Assembly (NCBI GenBank): GCA_029959085.1
Contig: JARWIR010000008.1
Span: forward strand, 17,284,001 to 17,348,000
Length of the DNA stretch: 64,000 bases
From: Nemophila menziesii
Lineage: Eukaryota > Streptophyta > Magnoliopsida > Boraginales > Hydrophyllaceae
Direction of reading: 5' to 3'
In this document: piece by piece, positions 46,025-57,944 of the stretch
How positions within the stretch are numbered: position 1 is the first letter of the stretch
How the letters are laid out: each line of letters opens with the position of its first letter
Notes under the pieces: generated by a model
What the model saw: only the letters and a program-made list of their open reading frames with translations
Databases searched by the model: none
What the model was told of the DNA's origin: nothing
Position numbers and translations under genes: made by a program

Positions 46025-47107
46025 CTAGCAATTTATAGATAAATTAAAATACGGAATAAAAAATAACATAAAAATTACTAAATTATTACATCACCAAAAA
46101 TAAAAAACATGAAAATAATTGCATAAATATTCATACATATTTTTTTAAATTGCGTAAAAGTCCCTAAAGTCCATATTTAATTTTTCTTAAATTCCATAAA
46201 TATTCCTAAATATTTTTTATAATTGCATGATAGTCCCTAAAGTCCATATTTAATTTTTCTTAAATTCCATAAATATTCCTAAATATTTTGTATAATTGCA
46301 TAATAGTCCCTAAAGTCCATATTTTTATTTTTTTTAAATTTCATGAAAGTCCCTATGTAGTTTTATATTGCATAAAAGTCCCTATCATTATATTTTTTTA
46401 ATTGCATAAAGGTCCCTAAGTTATTTCTAACACCAATTTTAACACAATTTCATTGAAACACAATTTTTAAAATCTTAAATTTACTAAGATTCATAACATA
46501 AATTACCAAAAATACCATTAAATCATCAAAATTAACTTTTAATCATAACCCATGAATTACATGCTTAACATAACAATAATGAGCAATTATTAACACCTAA
46601 TATACTCGGATTTAAGAATCAAACACAAAAAAGATGAAAAAAAACTAATTAAATTTCCAGAAATTTTTTTTTTGGGCATTTAACATAAATTTTAGGTTCA
46701 AATTGATGCAAACAACACACTAACAACACATACAAATCTCGGAATTATAGAAACCCATGAAATCACCAAAGAAAAAAAAAACATAGAAATTGAAAAAGGA
46801 TTGGAAAACTTACCTTATTGGAAGAGATTGGAGCTGATTTGGGGAAGAATCCAAGCCATTTTGATTCGGATTGAGTCACAAACAAAGAAAAACAATATTA
46901 GAGAAGTTAAAAATTGACTAAGAAGAGCTTTGTAATAGATAGAAAAGGTAATGGAATTAGAGTGATTGATCGAATGATTACCTTTGCTTGGAGTGGAATG
47001 GAAGCTCTCGGATTTCTGGAATGGAAGCTCTCTTTTTTTTTTTTTTGTTTAGTGTAGAAGAAATGAAGGAGAAGAGTGAAGCTATCGGGTAGATATAAGG
47101 GCTTTTT
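46025..47107 (-). promoter_or_regulatory. 5' UTR, leader intron and promoter of the tnpA-like gene
   Basis: A consensus donor (AAG|GTAAGT) lies at 46813/46814 on the minus strand, and its acceptor would be the CTAG just before the ATG at 46024, giving an intron of about 790 bp. A TATA-like CTTATATCTA lies at about 47090-47099, predicting a start near 47060. The intron contains three diverged copies of a roughly 70-bp AT-rich repeat (CATAATAGTCCCTAAAGTCC; 46140-46410). The small ORF near 47000-47240 is not a gene. Confidence 0.5.
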
Positions 47108-47364
47108 CTTCTAGCGACTACATTTGTAGTCGCTAGATTGATAGTTGACCAAGTCAAAGGGTCTTTCGCGACTACATTGTAGTCGCTAGAAAGAAGGGTG
47201 AAACGCGTGTCCATTGCGTGGGCGGGAAAAATGACCGCCACGTTTTTTGGGAATTTATTTCGCTTTCTAGCGACTACATTGTAGTCGTTAGTTCTCTAGA
47301 CTCATTAGCGACTAGTTCATGTACATGAACTAGTCGCTATAATTAAAAAGTAGTCGCTAGATAA
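47108..47364. repeat. Internal block of CACTA subterminal-type repeats
   Basis: Facing pairs such as CTAGCGACTACATTTGTAGT (47111 on), GCGACTACATTGTAGTCGC (47169), CTAGCGACTACATTGTAGTC (47268) and a palindrome around TTCATGTACATGAA (about 47322). It lies just upstream of the predicted tnpA-like promoter, about 3.5 kb from the left terminus and 6 kb from the right one. Confidence 0.85.
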
Positions 47365-47720
47365 TTTTTTTTTTTTTTTTCTTTTCAAAAAATAAACATC
47401 GAAAAATTACTACTAAAGTCATATCTCTTTAATGCATCAATATATAAAGTATATATGAATAACACAAGAGCTAGATCAAAGTATAGTAATGGCTAACAAT
47501 TCGCAGGCTTTTTCTTTGAATGCACCGTGCTTTTTCACTGTCATACTCTCTTCTGAACCCAGGCTGGTAAGTATAAATGAATATTCTTGTTTTTTTCCCT
47601 TAGTATTTTGTCAGTCTTGATTTGAATTCTTCTACAGAAAATTCCAAAGAAGTTTGTGAAGAACTATGGACAAAATTTTTTAGGGATTGTTTGCCTCGAG
47701 CCCCGAAGTGGACCTATATG

Positions 47721-48446
47721 GTCAAAGTTAAGTGTTTGTGGTCAAAGTTAAGTGTTTGTGGTCAATGTTAAGTGTTTAGAGTCAAAGTTAAGTGTTTGTG
47801 GTCAAAGTTAAGTGTTTGTGGTCAAAGTTATGTGTTTGTGGTCAATGTTAAGTGTTTAGAGTCAAAGTTAAGTGTTTGTGGTCAAAGTTAAGTGTTTGTG
47901 GTCAAAGTTAAGTGTTTAGAGTCAAAGTTAAGTGTTTAGAGTCAAAGTTAAGTGTTTGTGGTCAAAGTTAAGTGTTTGTGGTCAAAGTTAAGTGTTTGTG
48001 GTCAATGTTAAGTGTTTAGAGTCAAAGTTAAGTGTTTGTGGTCAATGTTAAGTGTTTAGAGTCAAAGTTAAGTGTTTGTGGTCAATGTTAAGTGTTTAGA
48101 GTCAAAGTTAAGTGTTTGTGGTCAAAGTTAAGTGTTTGTGGTCAATGTTAAGTGTTTAGAGTCAAAGTTAAGTGTTTGTGGTCAAAGTTAAGTGTTTGTG
48201 GTCAAAGTTAAGTGTTTGTGGTCAATGTTAAGTGTTTAGAGTCAAAGTTAAGTGTTTGTGGTCAAAGTTAAGTGTTTGTGGTCAAAGTTAAGTGTTTGTG
48301 GTCAAAGGTAAGTGTTTGTGGTCAAAGTTAAGTGTTTGTGGTCAAAGTTAAGTGTTTGTGGTCAAAGTTAAGTGTTTGTGGTCAAAGTTAAGTGTTTGTG
48401 GTCAAAGTTAAGTGTTTGTGGTCAAAGTTAAGTGTTTGTGGTCAAA
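47721..48446. repeat. 20-bp minisatellite, about 36 units, inside the CACTA element
   Basis: The unit is GTCAAAGTTAAGTGTTTGTG, with a second version (GTCAATGTTAAGTGTTTAGA combining two changes) interspersed, often as an alternating 40-bp pair. Units near the tnp2 side are homogeneous. It ends about 70 bp past the tnp2 stop codon, so it may be in that gene's 3' UTR. Confidence 0.97.
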
Positions 48447-48517
48447 TCACCCAATTATAAAAACGTTTACGTAAATAAAATGTTTTAATACAAATAAACC
48501 CAAAAAAAAAAAAACTC

Positions 48518-51500
48518 CTACTCAGAATCATATCCACTAACAACTATAGGTTCGCCATCACTATCAACCTCAATGGGTTCTTCCTCATCACCGTACTCAT
48601 CCAAGGTGTCATCTTCAATGTCCTCGTTTTCATCAACAACCGTTTCAAAATTCAAAGCAACAAAAAAATGAGCAGGGTCAATCTCGATATCCTCAGTGGA
48701 TGCCAAGTTCACCGGATCGGAAATCGTCTCGGTATTCACTAAAGGGATATCGACACTCGTATCCCCACCAGTGGGCATTGACTCTGCACCCCATAACTCA
48801 GGACTCCATCCATGTCTATCATTGAGTTCCCAAACTACTTTCCAACCTTTTTGTGATTTCCTTAAACTAATCTCGTCTATGTAAAAAACTTTTTTTGCTT
48901 GAGTAGCTAAGATGTACGGCTCTGATTGCCAAAAAAAATTAGACGTGTTGACAAGAGTTACCCCATGCTCTTTCCTCGGTTTACTCGTTTTATACCAATT
49001 ACACTCGAACAGCACAACAGAACAGTCATCGTCATATGTGATCTCTACAACCTTGACCAATTCACCGTAAAACGGTGTTCCACTGTAGATGGCGGATACC
49101 CCGTAATCTTGTGTCACCCTTGTTTCACCCTTTCCTTTAGTGACCCATTTAACACCATTCACAACACATGAATCGTACTTATAAACTGCACCATGAGACT
49201 TACTGGCCAATGAAATCATCTCACTTGTAGCGAATGCATCACCTTCTTTTTCCATTTCATAAACCTACAAGCATAAACAGTTATAACAATGTTTCCTAAA
49301 ATGGAGTATTAATTTTGTATTTGAATGGATCTATACCTTATGCAGAAACCAGTCTCGGAAATTTTGCCGGTGTTTCCTAGCTTTTTCGTCTGGGGAACCC
49401 GATAACGTGGCTTTGTGTTCTCTGCACATTTGACGATCAACAATGAATTAACATTTATTAAATAAATTGAATAAACAATTAATAAATAAATTGAAACCTT
49501 ACGTCATCAAATGTTGGATTTCATCGCAATTAAGGAGGATATACCAGTCGATTTGCTCCTTCTCGTTGTAATGCAAATTACCATACTCTTTTTTACCTAT
49601 AGGAATACATTGGCTCTTAAATACGGACAAATCTTTAGGTTGAGCTTCGATATCGGGATATCTACCCGGATCATTAAACTTTGTTTTTTCTTCTTTAAGG
49701 TAACGCGATATGAATGTCAAAGTCTCCTCTACAACGTATCCCTCGGCGATTGAACCCTCTGGCCTAGCCGGGTTTCGTATGTACTCCTTTAATTTCTTTA
49801 GATACCGCTCAAACGGGTACATCCAACGCATCTGAACCGGTCCCCCTAACAAAGCCTCGTCGTATAAATGAATGACCAAGTGGATCATTATATCGAAAAA
49901 CGCGGGAGGTAAAATCATCTCCAGTCTACACATAACTTCAATCACTTTCTTCTTCTCCTTTTCTAACTTTTTCCGACTCAGATTTTTATTACACACAACT
50001 CGAAACACGTTGGCTAGCCCGATAATCGCGTCACTTATCGCTTTGTCTTCGAAAAGCCCTGGGAGACTAGCCACGAATAGGTACTGCATCATCACGTGAC
50101 AGTCGTGAGATTTCATTCCTATAATCTTGCCTAAGTCGCTTTGAACGTTATTTCTCAAACTCGATGCGAATCCATCGGGAAACTTCTGAGCCTTCAACCA
50201 ATCAAGAAATACTTTCCTTTTTTCGGTGGTTAACGTATAATTAGCTCGAGGCATTACATTCTTACCACCTTTCTCTTGCAACCACAAATCTGGTCTGATC
50301 TTCATTTCCTTGAGATCAATTCTCGCTTTCACGTTGTCTTTGCTAAGTTTTCCATCAATACCTATTACTGTGCCAAGAAGAGCATCACACACGTTTTTCT
50401 CGCAATGCATAACGTCAATGTTATGTTTCAACAGGTTTTCGGACCAATAAGGTAAACGATAGAAGATACTCTTTTTCTTCCAATTGAATCGCCGATTAAC
50501 ATCTGGCTTCACGATCTTTCCCCCAAAGTCCTTGTGTTTCCCGGGAAACACAATGGGAAGGCCATCTAACTGTGTCTGAATATCGGCAGGTTTATATTTC
50601 CTCGGTGGTCGCCTTTCAGTGGGTTCCTTGTACAAAACTTTTTCTTCTCTGAAAGGATGTTTGATGGGTAACCAACGTCTGTGGTCGAAGTAAGCAACCC
50701 CTTTCTTCACGCTCAATGACGGAGTAGCATCCATGCATTCTGGACAAGCTTTATAACCTTGACCCGACCATCCCGAGGTGTATGTCCTAGCGGGAAAATC
50801 GTTAGTCGTAGACAACAAACAAACCTTCATAGTAAACTCTTCCTTCTTGTGGGCATCATACGTAATAATCCCTTTACCCCACAACTCGTCCAACTCATCT
50901 ATAACAGGACGAAGAAAGACGTCCATGTCCTTGCCGGGTGAACGGGGTCCCGGAATCAACAAACAAAGCTGGAATGTCGTCTCCTTCATACACTCCCACG
51001 GTGGTAAGTTGTAGACGGTCAATATAACCGGCCACATGCTGTAAGAGTTGTTTTGCATGGAGAATGGGCAAAAGCCATCGATACCCAACCCAAGAAGACG
51101 TTCCGAGGTTCACTAGCAAACTCGGGATGTAACTGAACGAATCTCTTCCAACTATCTCCGTCAACTGGATGACGCAACAAATCTGGATCTGTATTCTTCC
51201 CTGTTTGGTGCCAGATCATATTTTCGGCAGTGTGCCTCGAAGCGTAAAGTCGCTGCAGCCTAGGGGCAATCGGGAAATATCTGAGTTTCTTATGCGCTAC
51301 TTTCAGACCCTTCTTCGGGTCCCATCTGGATTCATTACATACTGGACAATTTTCAAGGAAAGCATTTTCCTTGTAAAACAAAGCACAATCGTTCACGCAA
51401 ACATCGATGGTCTCGTAACCCATACCTAAATTTTTTAACTTCTTGTTGCACGCCTCGTATGAATCGGGCAACGTATGAGGTTTGGGCAACACACGGCATA

Positions 51501-52026
51501 ATAGCTGAAGCAACTCGGTGAAAGACGTGTTAGACCACTTGTTCTTGACCTTCACGTGCATTAGCTTCGCAATGAAATTTAATGAACTCATGACATCACA
51601 ACCAGGGTATAACTCGGTCTCTAAATCGGAAAACATCTTTTCGAATTTGTCACGAGCTGTACTGTTCGAGTCTGTGATCTCGGTGTCACCAGAATGACCA
51701 CCAACCTCGTAATTAGGTCTCAAATCATCGTATACATCCAACATTTCATTTTCTTCATATCGAGTCTCGAGAATATCCTCGGGCTCACCATGCTTTGTCC
51801 AAATATCATACGTCTCCAAAAACCCATGCAGTAACAGATGTGACCTAACTTTCTCAACCGTATACCTACGATAATTCGAACACTCATTACACGGACAATA
51901 AATTGTTTCTTCACCAGGAGGTTTATTTTTTTCAGCAAAAGCAAGGAATGGTTCTATCCCCTTAATGAATTCACGCGAAACTTTATGAGCCGTACCAATC
52001 CAACTCTTATCAATACCCGAAGCCAT
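48518..52026 (-). pseudogene. tnp2 transposase of the CACTA element, three exons, one 1-bp deletion
   Basis: Exons: 52026-49503, 49421-49337 and 49264-48518, with GT-AG introns. In order: transposase-associated domain (residues 5-80; CPCNEC and HLLLHGFLETYDIW), Transposase_21/tnp2 core (about 130-430; YPGCDVMSSLNF, CPVCNESRW, RNV, then GIDGFCPF), DUF4218 (about 620-740; MRWMYPFERYL) and DUF4216 in the last exon (YGVSAIYSGTPFYGELVKVV, VWELNDRHGWSP). The reading frame slips by one base near 51095, between RNV and LGIDGF, where family members read RNVRLGLGIDGF-like text. Adding back one nucleotide makes all exon phases agree (about 1118 residues). It would catalyse excision and reinsertion; as written, the protein is cut short. 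Confidence 0.9.
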
Positions 52027-52334
52027 AGTCAACTATTACAATATGAAAGAATACAACATAAATAAAATGAAAAAAAAAAATTATTACATCACCAAATAAA
52101 TACATAAAAATAAAACGAGATTACATCACCGATTACATAAATGAATAAAAAAAAAAATTATTACATCACCGATTAAATAAATAAATATAAAATGAAAAAA
52201 ATTATTACATCACCGCTTAAATAAATAAATATAAAATTAAAAGCACACAAAATATCACATCACCAAATAAATGCATAAATATAACATTAAAAGCATACAA
52301 AATATAGCAACATACAATAATATATCATACAAAT

Positions 52335-52343
52335 ATATATATT

Positions 52344-52413
<70 letters not shown>

Positions 52414-52440
52414 AATATATATATATATTTAAAAATATAT

Positions 52441-52472
<32 letters not shown>

Positions 52473-52510
52473 TTAAAAATATATATATATATATATATAA
52501 ATATATATAC
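52335..52510. repeat. AT dinucleotide-rich tract
   Basis: Runs of TATATA broken by TTTA and AAAA steps. Confidence 0.95.
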
Positions 52511-52599
52511 TTAATATAATTATTTATAATTCACATGAAATTAATAAATGATTATAGATATATACATAATGATATTATATATTTAGCATTAACTATAGA

Positions 52600-53110
52600 A
52601 TTGTAATCAAATAAGGAAAGGATGAAAAAGACACATACTTTTGGGCAAATTCGGAAGGGAAAATTGATAATTGAGGCGGCCCCACGTTGATGTTTGACCC
52701 GGGAAAGCTTGCCTACGTGTTGAAATACCTAATAAGTGATAATATTGACCATTTATTATACAATTGCATGAAAGTATAAGAAATTTGAAAGAGTTTTATG
52801 GAATAAAATATACCTACTTTTGGGCAAATTTTGAATGAAAAATTGATGATTGAGGCGGCCCCACGTTGATGTTTGACCCGGGAAAGCTTGCCCACGTGTT
52901 GAAATACCTAATAAGTGATACTATTTAACATTTACTACACAATTGAATGAAAGTAAAAGATATATTGAAAGAGTTTTATGGAACAAAAAATACCTACTTT
53001 TGGGCAAGTATGGAAATAAAAATTGATAATTGAGGCGGTCCCACTTGATGATTGAACCGGGAAAGCTTTTCAAAGTGTTGGAATAATTTTTAATGATGAA
53101 TTGTGGAAAA
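52600..53110. repeat. Three tandem copies of a 180-bp repeat
   Basis: ACTTTTGGGCAA occurs at 52636, 52816 and 52996, exactly 180 bp apart. Each is followed by AAAATTGATAATTGAGGCGG (or a close variant), then GACCCGGGAAAGCTT. Units 1 and 2 are nearly identical and unit 3 is more diverged. Confidence 0.92.
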
Positions 53111-53204
53111 AAATTGGGAGAGATTTGAGAGAAAGAAAGAGAAATTATATAATAATGGTGTATTGGGTAAAGCAATTCGCAATTTATGGCTGGAAAAGAC
53201 GCTA

Positions 53205-53551
53205 CACTACTCGCGACTACAAGAGTAGTCGCCAAAAGGTTAAATGTAGTCGTTATAAATAAGTACTAACGACTACATGAAGTAGTCGTTAAATGATTAA
53301 CCCTCTAGCGACTACACGTTGGCGGTTGGAAAATAATTAAAAAATACTAAATACCATTAACGACTACTTAATACTTATTAACGACTACATCGTGTAGTCG
53401 AAAAAATCAAACATTATTAACGACTACTTGGTAGTCGTGAAAAATACCATGTAGTCGTTAGACATTTGTAGTCGCGAATGCTACTATCTTTAGCGACTAC
53501 ATCAAGTAGTCGCGAGAAATTTAGTCGCTAGAGGCTAATGCGGGAGTAGTG
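53205..53551. repeat. CACTA subterminal repeats, right end, and terminus
   Basis: Copies of GCGACTAC, AACGACTAC and GTAGTCG(T/C) in both orientations, ending with CGGGAGTAGTG (the complement of CACTACTCCCG). Confidence 0.88.
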
Positions 53552-53554
53552 AGT

Positions 53555-54779
53555 CTAGTTTAAAAAATAATTTCTAATTAAAAAAAAACAGAATGAGAAA
53601 CTATAACGTGATTGATATGTTGTAATTAAATCAGTAATTGTAATGGTATTACTGATTTAAACATGATTACTGTGATTAGTTCGTCGTAATCAACTCCGTA
53701 ATAGCATTCCTTTCATAATCACATTATAATGAAAACGGGAGTTTTCATTACATAGCTATACCCATGACCCATTAACTAAAATAATTTTATTAAATTTAAT
53801 ATATTACACATTTCTTCTCATATCTTTTTTTCCATTATATTATATATGTAAAAAGTTATATTATTATTTTTAGAAATTCAATTTTTTATATTATATTTAA
53901 AAAACTACAAAAATACATAAAGTGCATATAATCACATAAAATCTTTATATATCGGCGATTTATTTGACCATAATATACAGAGAGTTATACCAATTTTTTT
54001 TATTTCTCAAATACCCATAAATCATGAATCAATATTTATTAAATATTAACATAAAATTCTAATTTTAATTTAATTCTAATTTTTTTACTTCTCTATAACA
54101 ATTAAACTAACTATCTAATCAATAACTAACTAAGTGAATTCTAAATACATCAACCGTACTACTATCGTACATTCTTAATTGTAGATAAAATCGAAATGTA
54201 CATATCTAAGATTTATCGAACTATATATACGAATCATCTTAAAAAGTATTAAAATAATTTATTTTTCATATTCTATTTTATTAAAATTATTTATATTTTA
54301 TAATAATAAAATAATTATCTTATATTTTAAATAAGGGACAATGTCTAATTAATTACACTGAGAGTGTAAAAATTCCCAATTAATTACAACTTCAATTTAA
54401 TTTCTACTTAAGCACAAAAAATTAGAAGATTACAAAAATACCCATAGACAATTAATTAATTACTATAATTATAATCTTATTTATTTATTTTTTAAATTCT
54501 TTCGATTTTTTTTTTTAAATTTTTTCTTCGAAAAAAAAAATTTGCAAATTTTTTTTGGAATTTACTTTTCGCCTTTTTTTTTTCGAAAAAATTTTCCTTG
54601 ATTTTTTTTATGTGTTCCTGAGTTTGTGTGTTGCAGGAACACACGAAATTGGAACAACCAAAATTGAGTTTTTGGTATTCCAATAATACACAAATTTGAG
54701 TTTTATCTGTTCTATGAATACACAAATCTGAATTTTTTTGTGTTGTAGTAATACACAATTTTGCGATTTGTGTGTCAAA
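53555..54779. other. Unassigned AT-rich DNA between the CACTA element and the Athila-like copy
   Basis: It was interrupted by the CACTA insertion at its left edge. Bases 53600-53770 contain self-complementary AATCAGTAATTGTAATGG and TAATGGTATTACTGATT text suggesting a small MITE. Bases 54600-54780 contain spaced repeats of AATACACAAAT(T/C)TGA. No gene is seen; the ORFs of 68-114 codons here are low-complexity. Confidence 0.4.
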
Positions 54780-56306
54780 GTTGTATCGTCCCGATACAAA
54801 AAAGATAAAAACAAAGGGAAGTCTATAAATACACACTTATAAAATTCTCAACACAATGGGAAAAAGCATAGCAGAATATATAGAATAAACCTAAAGCACA
54901 TAACTCAGAAAATTTCATGCAATAATATTCATAAACTACATACCTGTACACTTCTCATATCCACAGTCAACACGGCTTGAATTCAAGATCAGATTAGTTT
55001 GGCAATGTAAGAAGGATTGGGACTTTACTCAGTTCCCCAAGAGTGCTATAGATTGTTCATCGATTTTCACTAGTATCAAAGGTCCACTCAACTAATCTCT
55101 AATGGCTCAATCACTTCTCAATTACATAGCAAAGAATCAAAAGGTCTTTAAGGTTGTAATGTAGGCTTAGGGACGGTATGATAGTATATTTGGATAATTT
55201 GGAGTGAGCTTTTGGCTCTCTCCTCACTAGCCATCAACGAATCGCCCTAGAGCTTGAGTTACTCTCATAAAACGTTTCTCACTCAACCCAATGAATTCCT
55301 TGATGCACAATTTAGCATCCCCAATAACCCAATTAAAGCTTAAGATGTTCACATAAAAATCCACTTTGCCGGTCCGAATATATATATTTTCTTTTCTTTT
55401 CAATTCAATCTCTCTAGCTATGACTCTCTTTTAATGTTGAGATATCACGCTAATTTTCATATATATATTTTTCTTTTAATGCCCTTGTTGGCAAAATTAG
55501 CTCGTAGCTTCTTTTTCATTCACTATTACCCCGGCAAAGGGTTACAATACAAATCTGTGATACATCATCAATACAAAGCACAAAGCACAATTAATAAGCT
55601 CAAAAATCCCAACCCAATAACAATTCCCATAATGGTGGACCCACCACCCCAAACTCAAGCTCTAAAACAACTGTCTATGCGTCGCGATTCGAGTGCGGGT
55701 CATATGGAAAAGTCCTAAAATCTAAAGGATATGGCTTATAACGTGTTTCAATAAAAGGCTTTAGAAAGGCTAGAAGGGGCTAAGAAGGTATAAAAAGGCT
55801 TCAAAGGCTTTAAAATATGAAAGAACCGCCTTAATCACTTTCTACACTATGTAATTAATTATTTTATTACCTTTAGCACTTTCATCAAATGGTTTTTCAA
55901 CTAGCTTGGATCTCACGGCCTACACACTTTTCAAGGTTCCCTGAGATCGAACATACTTTCTATCGCATTGCTCACTAATCTTTTCTTTACTATCAATGTG
56001 TGTTTTCTTGCAAATACTTCAAAGCATACAAATACATAGCTCATAAACATATCACTTACTATCATTAATCTACTGAGCTTATGCTTTCAAGTTATTAAAC
56101 ACATTCTACATCTAATTCCCATGTATCAAAAATTTTAATATCACCCAAAAACAGAAAAATGGAGATGAGAGACAACGAATCCCCACACCCCCAACTCAAA
56201 AATGAGCCGTGTCCCCACGACTCGAAACTCGAAAAACAGAAATTAAAATTAGCAGATAGACATATTTACAGAAATGGTAAGGAAGAAAGAGAACATACTC
56301 TCGAGG

Positions 56307-57502
56307 CTATTGCCTCGCATCATTGACATCCAAGGTTGGAATTGCTGGACCTTTCGTTAATTGCTCAAGGAGTTTCATGATGTGCACTTGATTAGCGTTG
56401 ATTTGTGCCACATCATTGACTAAGGAAGTTTGAGCTGCTTCAAATTTCGTTAAACGCTCCTCCATCTTCTCTTGCCAATTTTGCTCCTTTTCTTCTTTCG
56501 AGACTTGCGTAGAACCCGCTCTTCGAAGGATATCCTTGATCCAAGCATTATCAATATAACTCCCTTTAAATTCGAGTTTCTCTTCTTCACCCAATGTAAC
56601 ATTCGCTTTTCGCACAAGACACGTGTTCATAGTTGGAAATTTAACATTTTAAACCGATTTAGGAGAGACCGAGAATCGTATCACCTCCTCATAGATCAAC
56701 TGTGCCACATCAACTTCTTCTCCTCTCAAAATACAGTCCAACAGTAGAGCGTACTTCATAGTCACATCCAAGTTCATGTGTTTCCAAAGATGTTAGGGAC
56801 AAGGAAATTGTGCCAAATTCTAGCATCTGCTTGAAGATATTTGTAAGGCCAAGGTACCTTCAATTCTCCCTTATGTGATTGCACTTTCTCTTTGTCTAAT
56901 ACATGCTCAAAAAGTAATTCCTCATCAAAGATTTTTCGCTTAGCAACTGCTTCTTCAAATTTGCAAAAACCTTTCAATTTCTTAAACTTGAAGTGGTTCC
57001 TAATCTCCTCAACTGTGAAAGGAAACAACTTTCCTCTAATCGGAACACCATTACTATCTCGGCTAAAGAGGCCTAAATAGAATTCCAAAACTAATTCATG
57101 ACATAATTCAGAACGTCTTACCATGAACGTAGACCAACCCAATTTCTCACCAAGCTCCAAGAATCTCGCGTATTCTCCATCTCTAATTTCTTCCTTGAAT
57201 ACTTTCTCATAGGCAAAAGGTAGCTCTTTTAACTGTTTCTCTACATAAGTCTTCAGGGCCCTTGAAGCATCCACTTTCTCTTTGGGTGCAGGATCTTGTT
57301 GAGGTTGTGTTCTCTCCTTTGCATAAAAGTAAAGCTTTTTACCATTACGATCAAACAAAGGTATCCCACTTTTCTCAACTTTCTCTTTACCCTTTGATAT
57401 AGAACTAGCACCTTTGACAATTGATTTCTTCTTGTTTAAATCCAATCCCTTGTTACTCTTCACCTCCCTCTTGTTAGCTAAGATTGTTGTTCTATTAGTC
57501 AT
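56307..57502 (-). pseudogene. Env-position 'putative plant transposon protein' ORF, disrupted
   Basis: The ATG at 57502 opens a Lys-rich N-terminus, then the Athila-type domain: ELVLEFYLGLFSRDSNGVPI with FTVEEIRNHF, then WHNFLVPNIFGNT. There a CGA-to-TGA change (56774-56776) stops it, and a 1-bp deletion follows about 10 bases later. The rest (LVRKANVTLGEEEKLEFKGS, then a coiled-coil-like EEKEQNWQEKMEERLTKFEA) continues in the shifted frame to 56307. Full length would be about 398 residues. The right-arm copy is open. The function of this protein family is unknown. Confidence 0.8.
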
Positions 57503-57944
57503 CTTCAATTAACCCCCAACTCAAAGCTTTAGCAACCCTTGAAATTTAAACGTGTGAATTAATGGTTGAACAAGCTTGATTTGGCCTAGGATAGGTGAAT
57601 TGATGATGAATCTCTATGTGGGTGAGGTGGATTTGTAATGGGTTGGCTTGGATTTAAGAAATTTTAGGATGAATTTTGAAAATTTGGCTCTTTGATTCTA
57701 CAATTTGAATGGATTTGGTGAAGATTGGGTGTTTGATTCTCTCTTGTAATGATGTGGAGAGAAGGTTTGATGTGTTTTTCTTGATGATTGTGTAGTGTTT
57801 TGTTGATTGGTGAAGGTTTTGATGAGCTTCAATGGAGTTAGGAGAGTTTTGGAGAGAAGAAAGAGTTTTAAGGTTTAACAAATTCAGAATAATAAGCTTT
57901 AGATCTTCATATAGCCTTGAAACCCTTTATTTTCTCTCTCAGGC

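Larger units (their letters stand above)
52027..53204 (-). promoter_or_regulatory. 5' leader and promoter region of tnp2, with tandem repeats
   Basis: It contains an (AT)n-rich tract (52335-52510) and three copies of a 180-bp repeat. A minus-strand TATTATATAA near 53150 could be the promoter. There is no open frame of interest; the 100-codon ORF at 52921-53235 spans the repeat and has no domain. Confidence 0.5.
43547..53551 (-). mobile_element. Complete CACTA (En/Spm) transposon, 10,005 bp
   Basis: The left end is CACTAGTCCGCGTCAAGC; the complemented right end is CACTACTCCCGCATTAGC. Both continue into CTAGCGACTA subterminal repeats. The TSD is AGT (43544-43546 and 53552-53554), the 3-bp size typical of CACTA elements. 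Two genes lie on the minus strand: tnp2 (52026-48518) and a tnpA-like gene (46024-44281). Subterminal repeats in both orientations occupy 43570-43905 and 53205-53535, and a third block lies internally at 47108-47364. Both ends and both genes are present, with one frameshift in tnp2. Confidence 0.95.

Noticed and set aside
47721..48446. CRISPR-like repeat array
   Set aside because: Repeats are directly contiguous 20-bp units without spacers and lie in a plant transposon.
51095..51110. Programmed frameshift in tnp2
   Set aside because: No slippery heptamer or stem-loop is evident, and I know of no such mechanism in CACTA transposases; a simple deletion is more likely.
54492..54836. ORFs of 114 and 68 codons
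   Set aside because: Poly(T)/poly(A)-rich, Lys/Phe-biased text with no domain, overlapping the end of the Athila-like copy.
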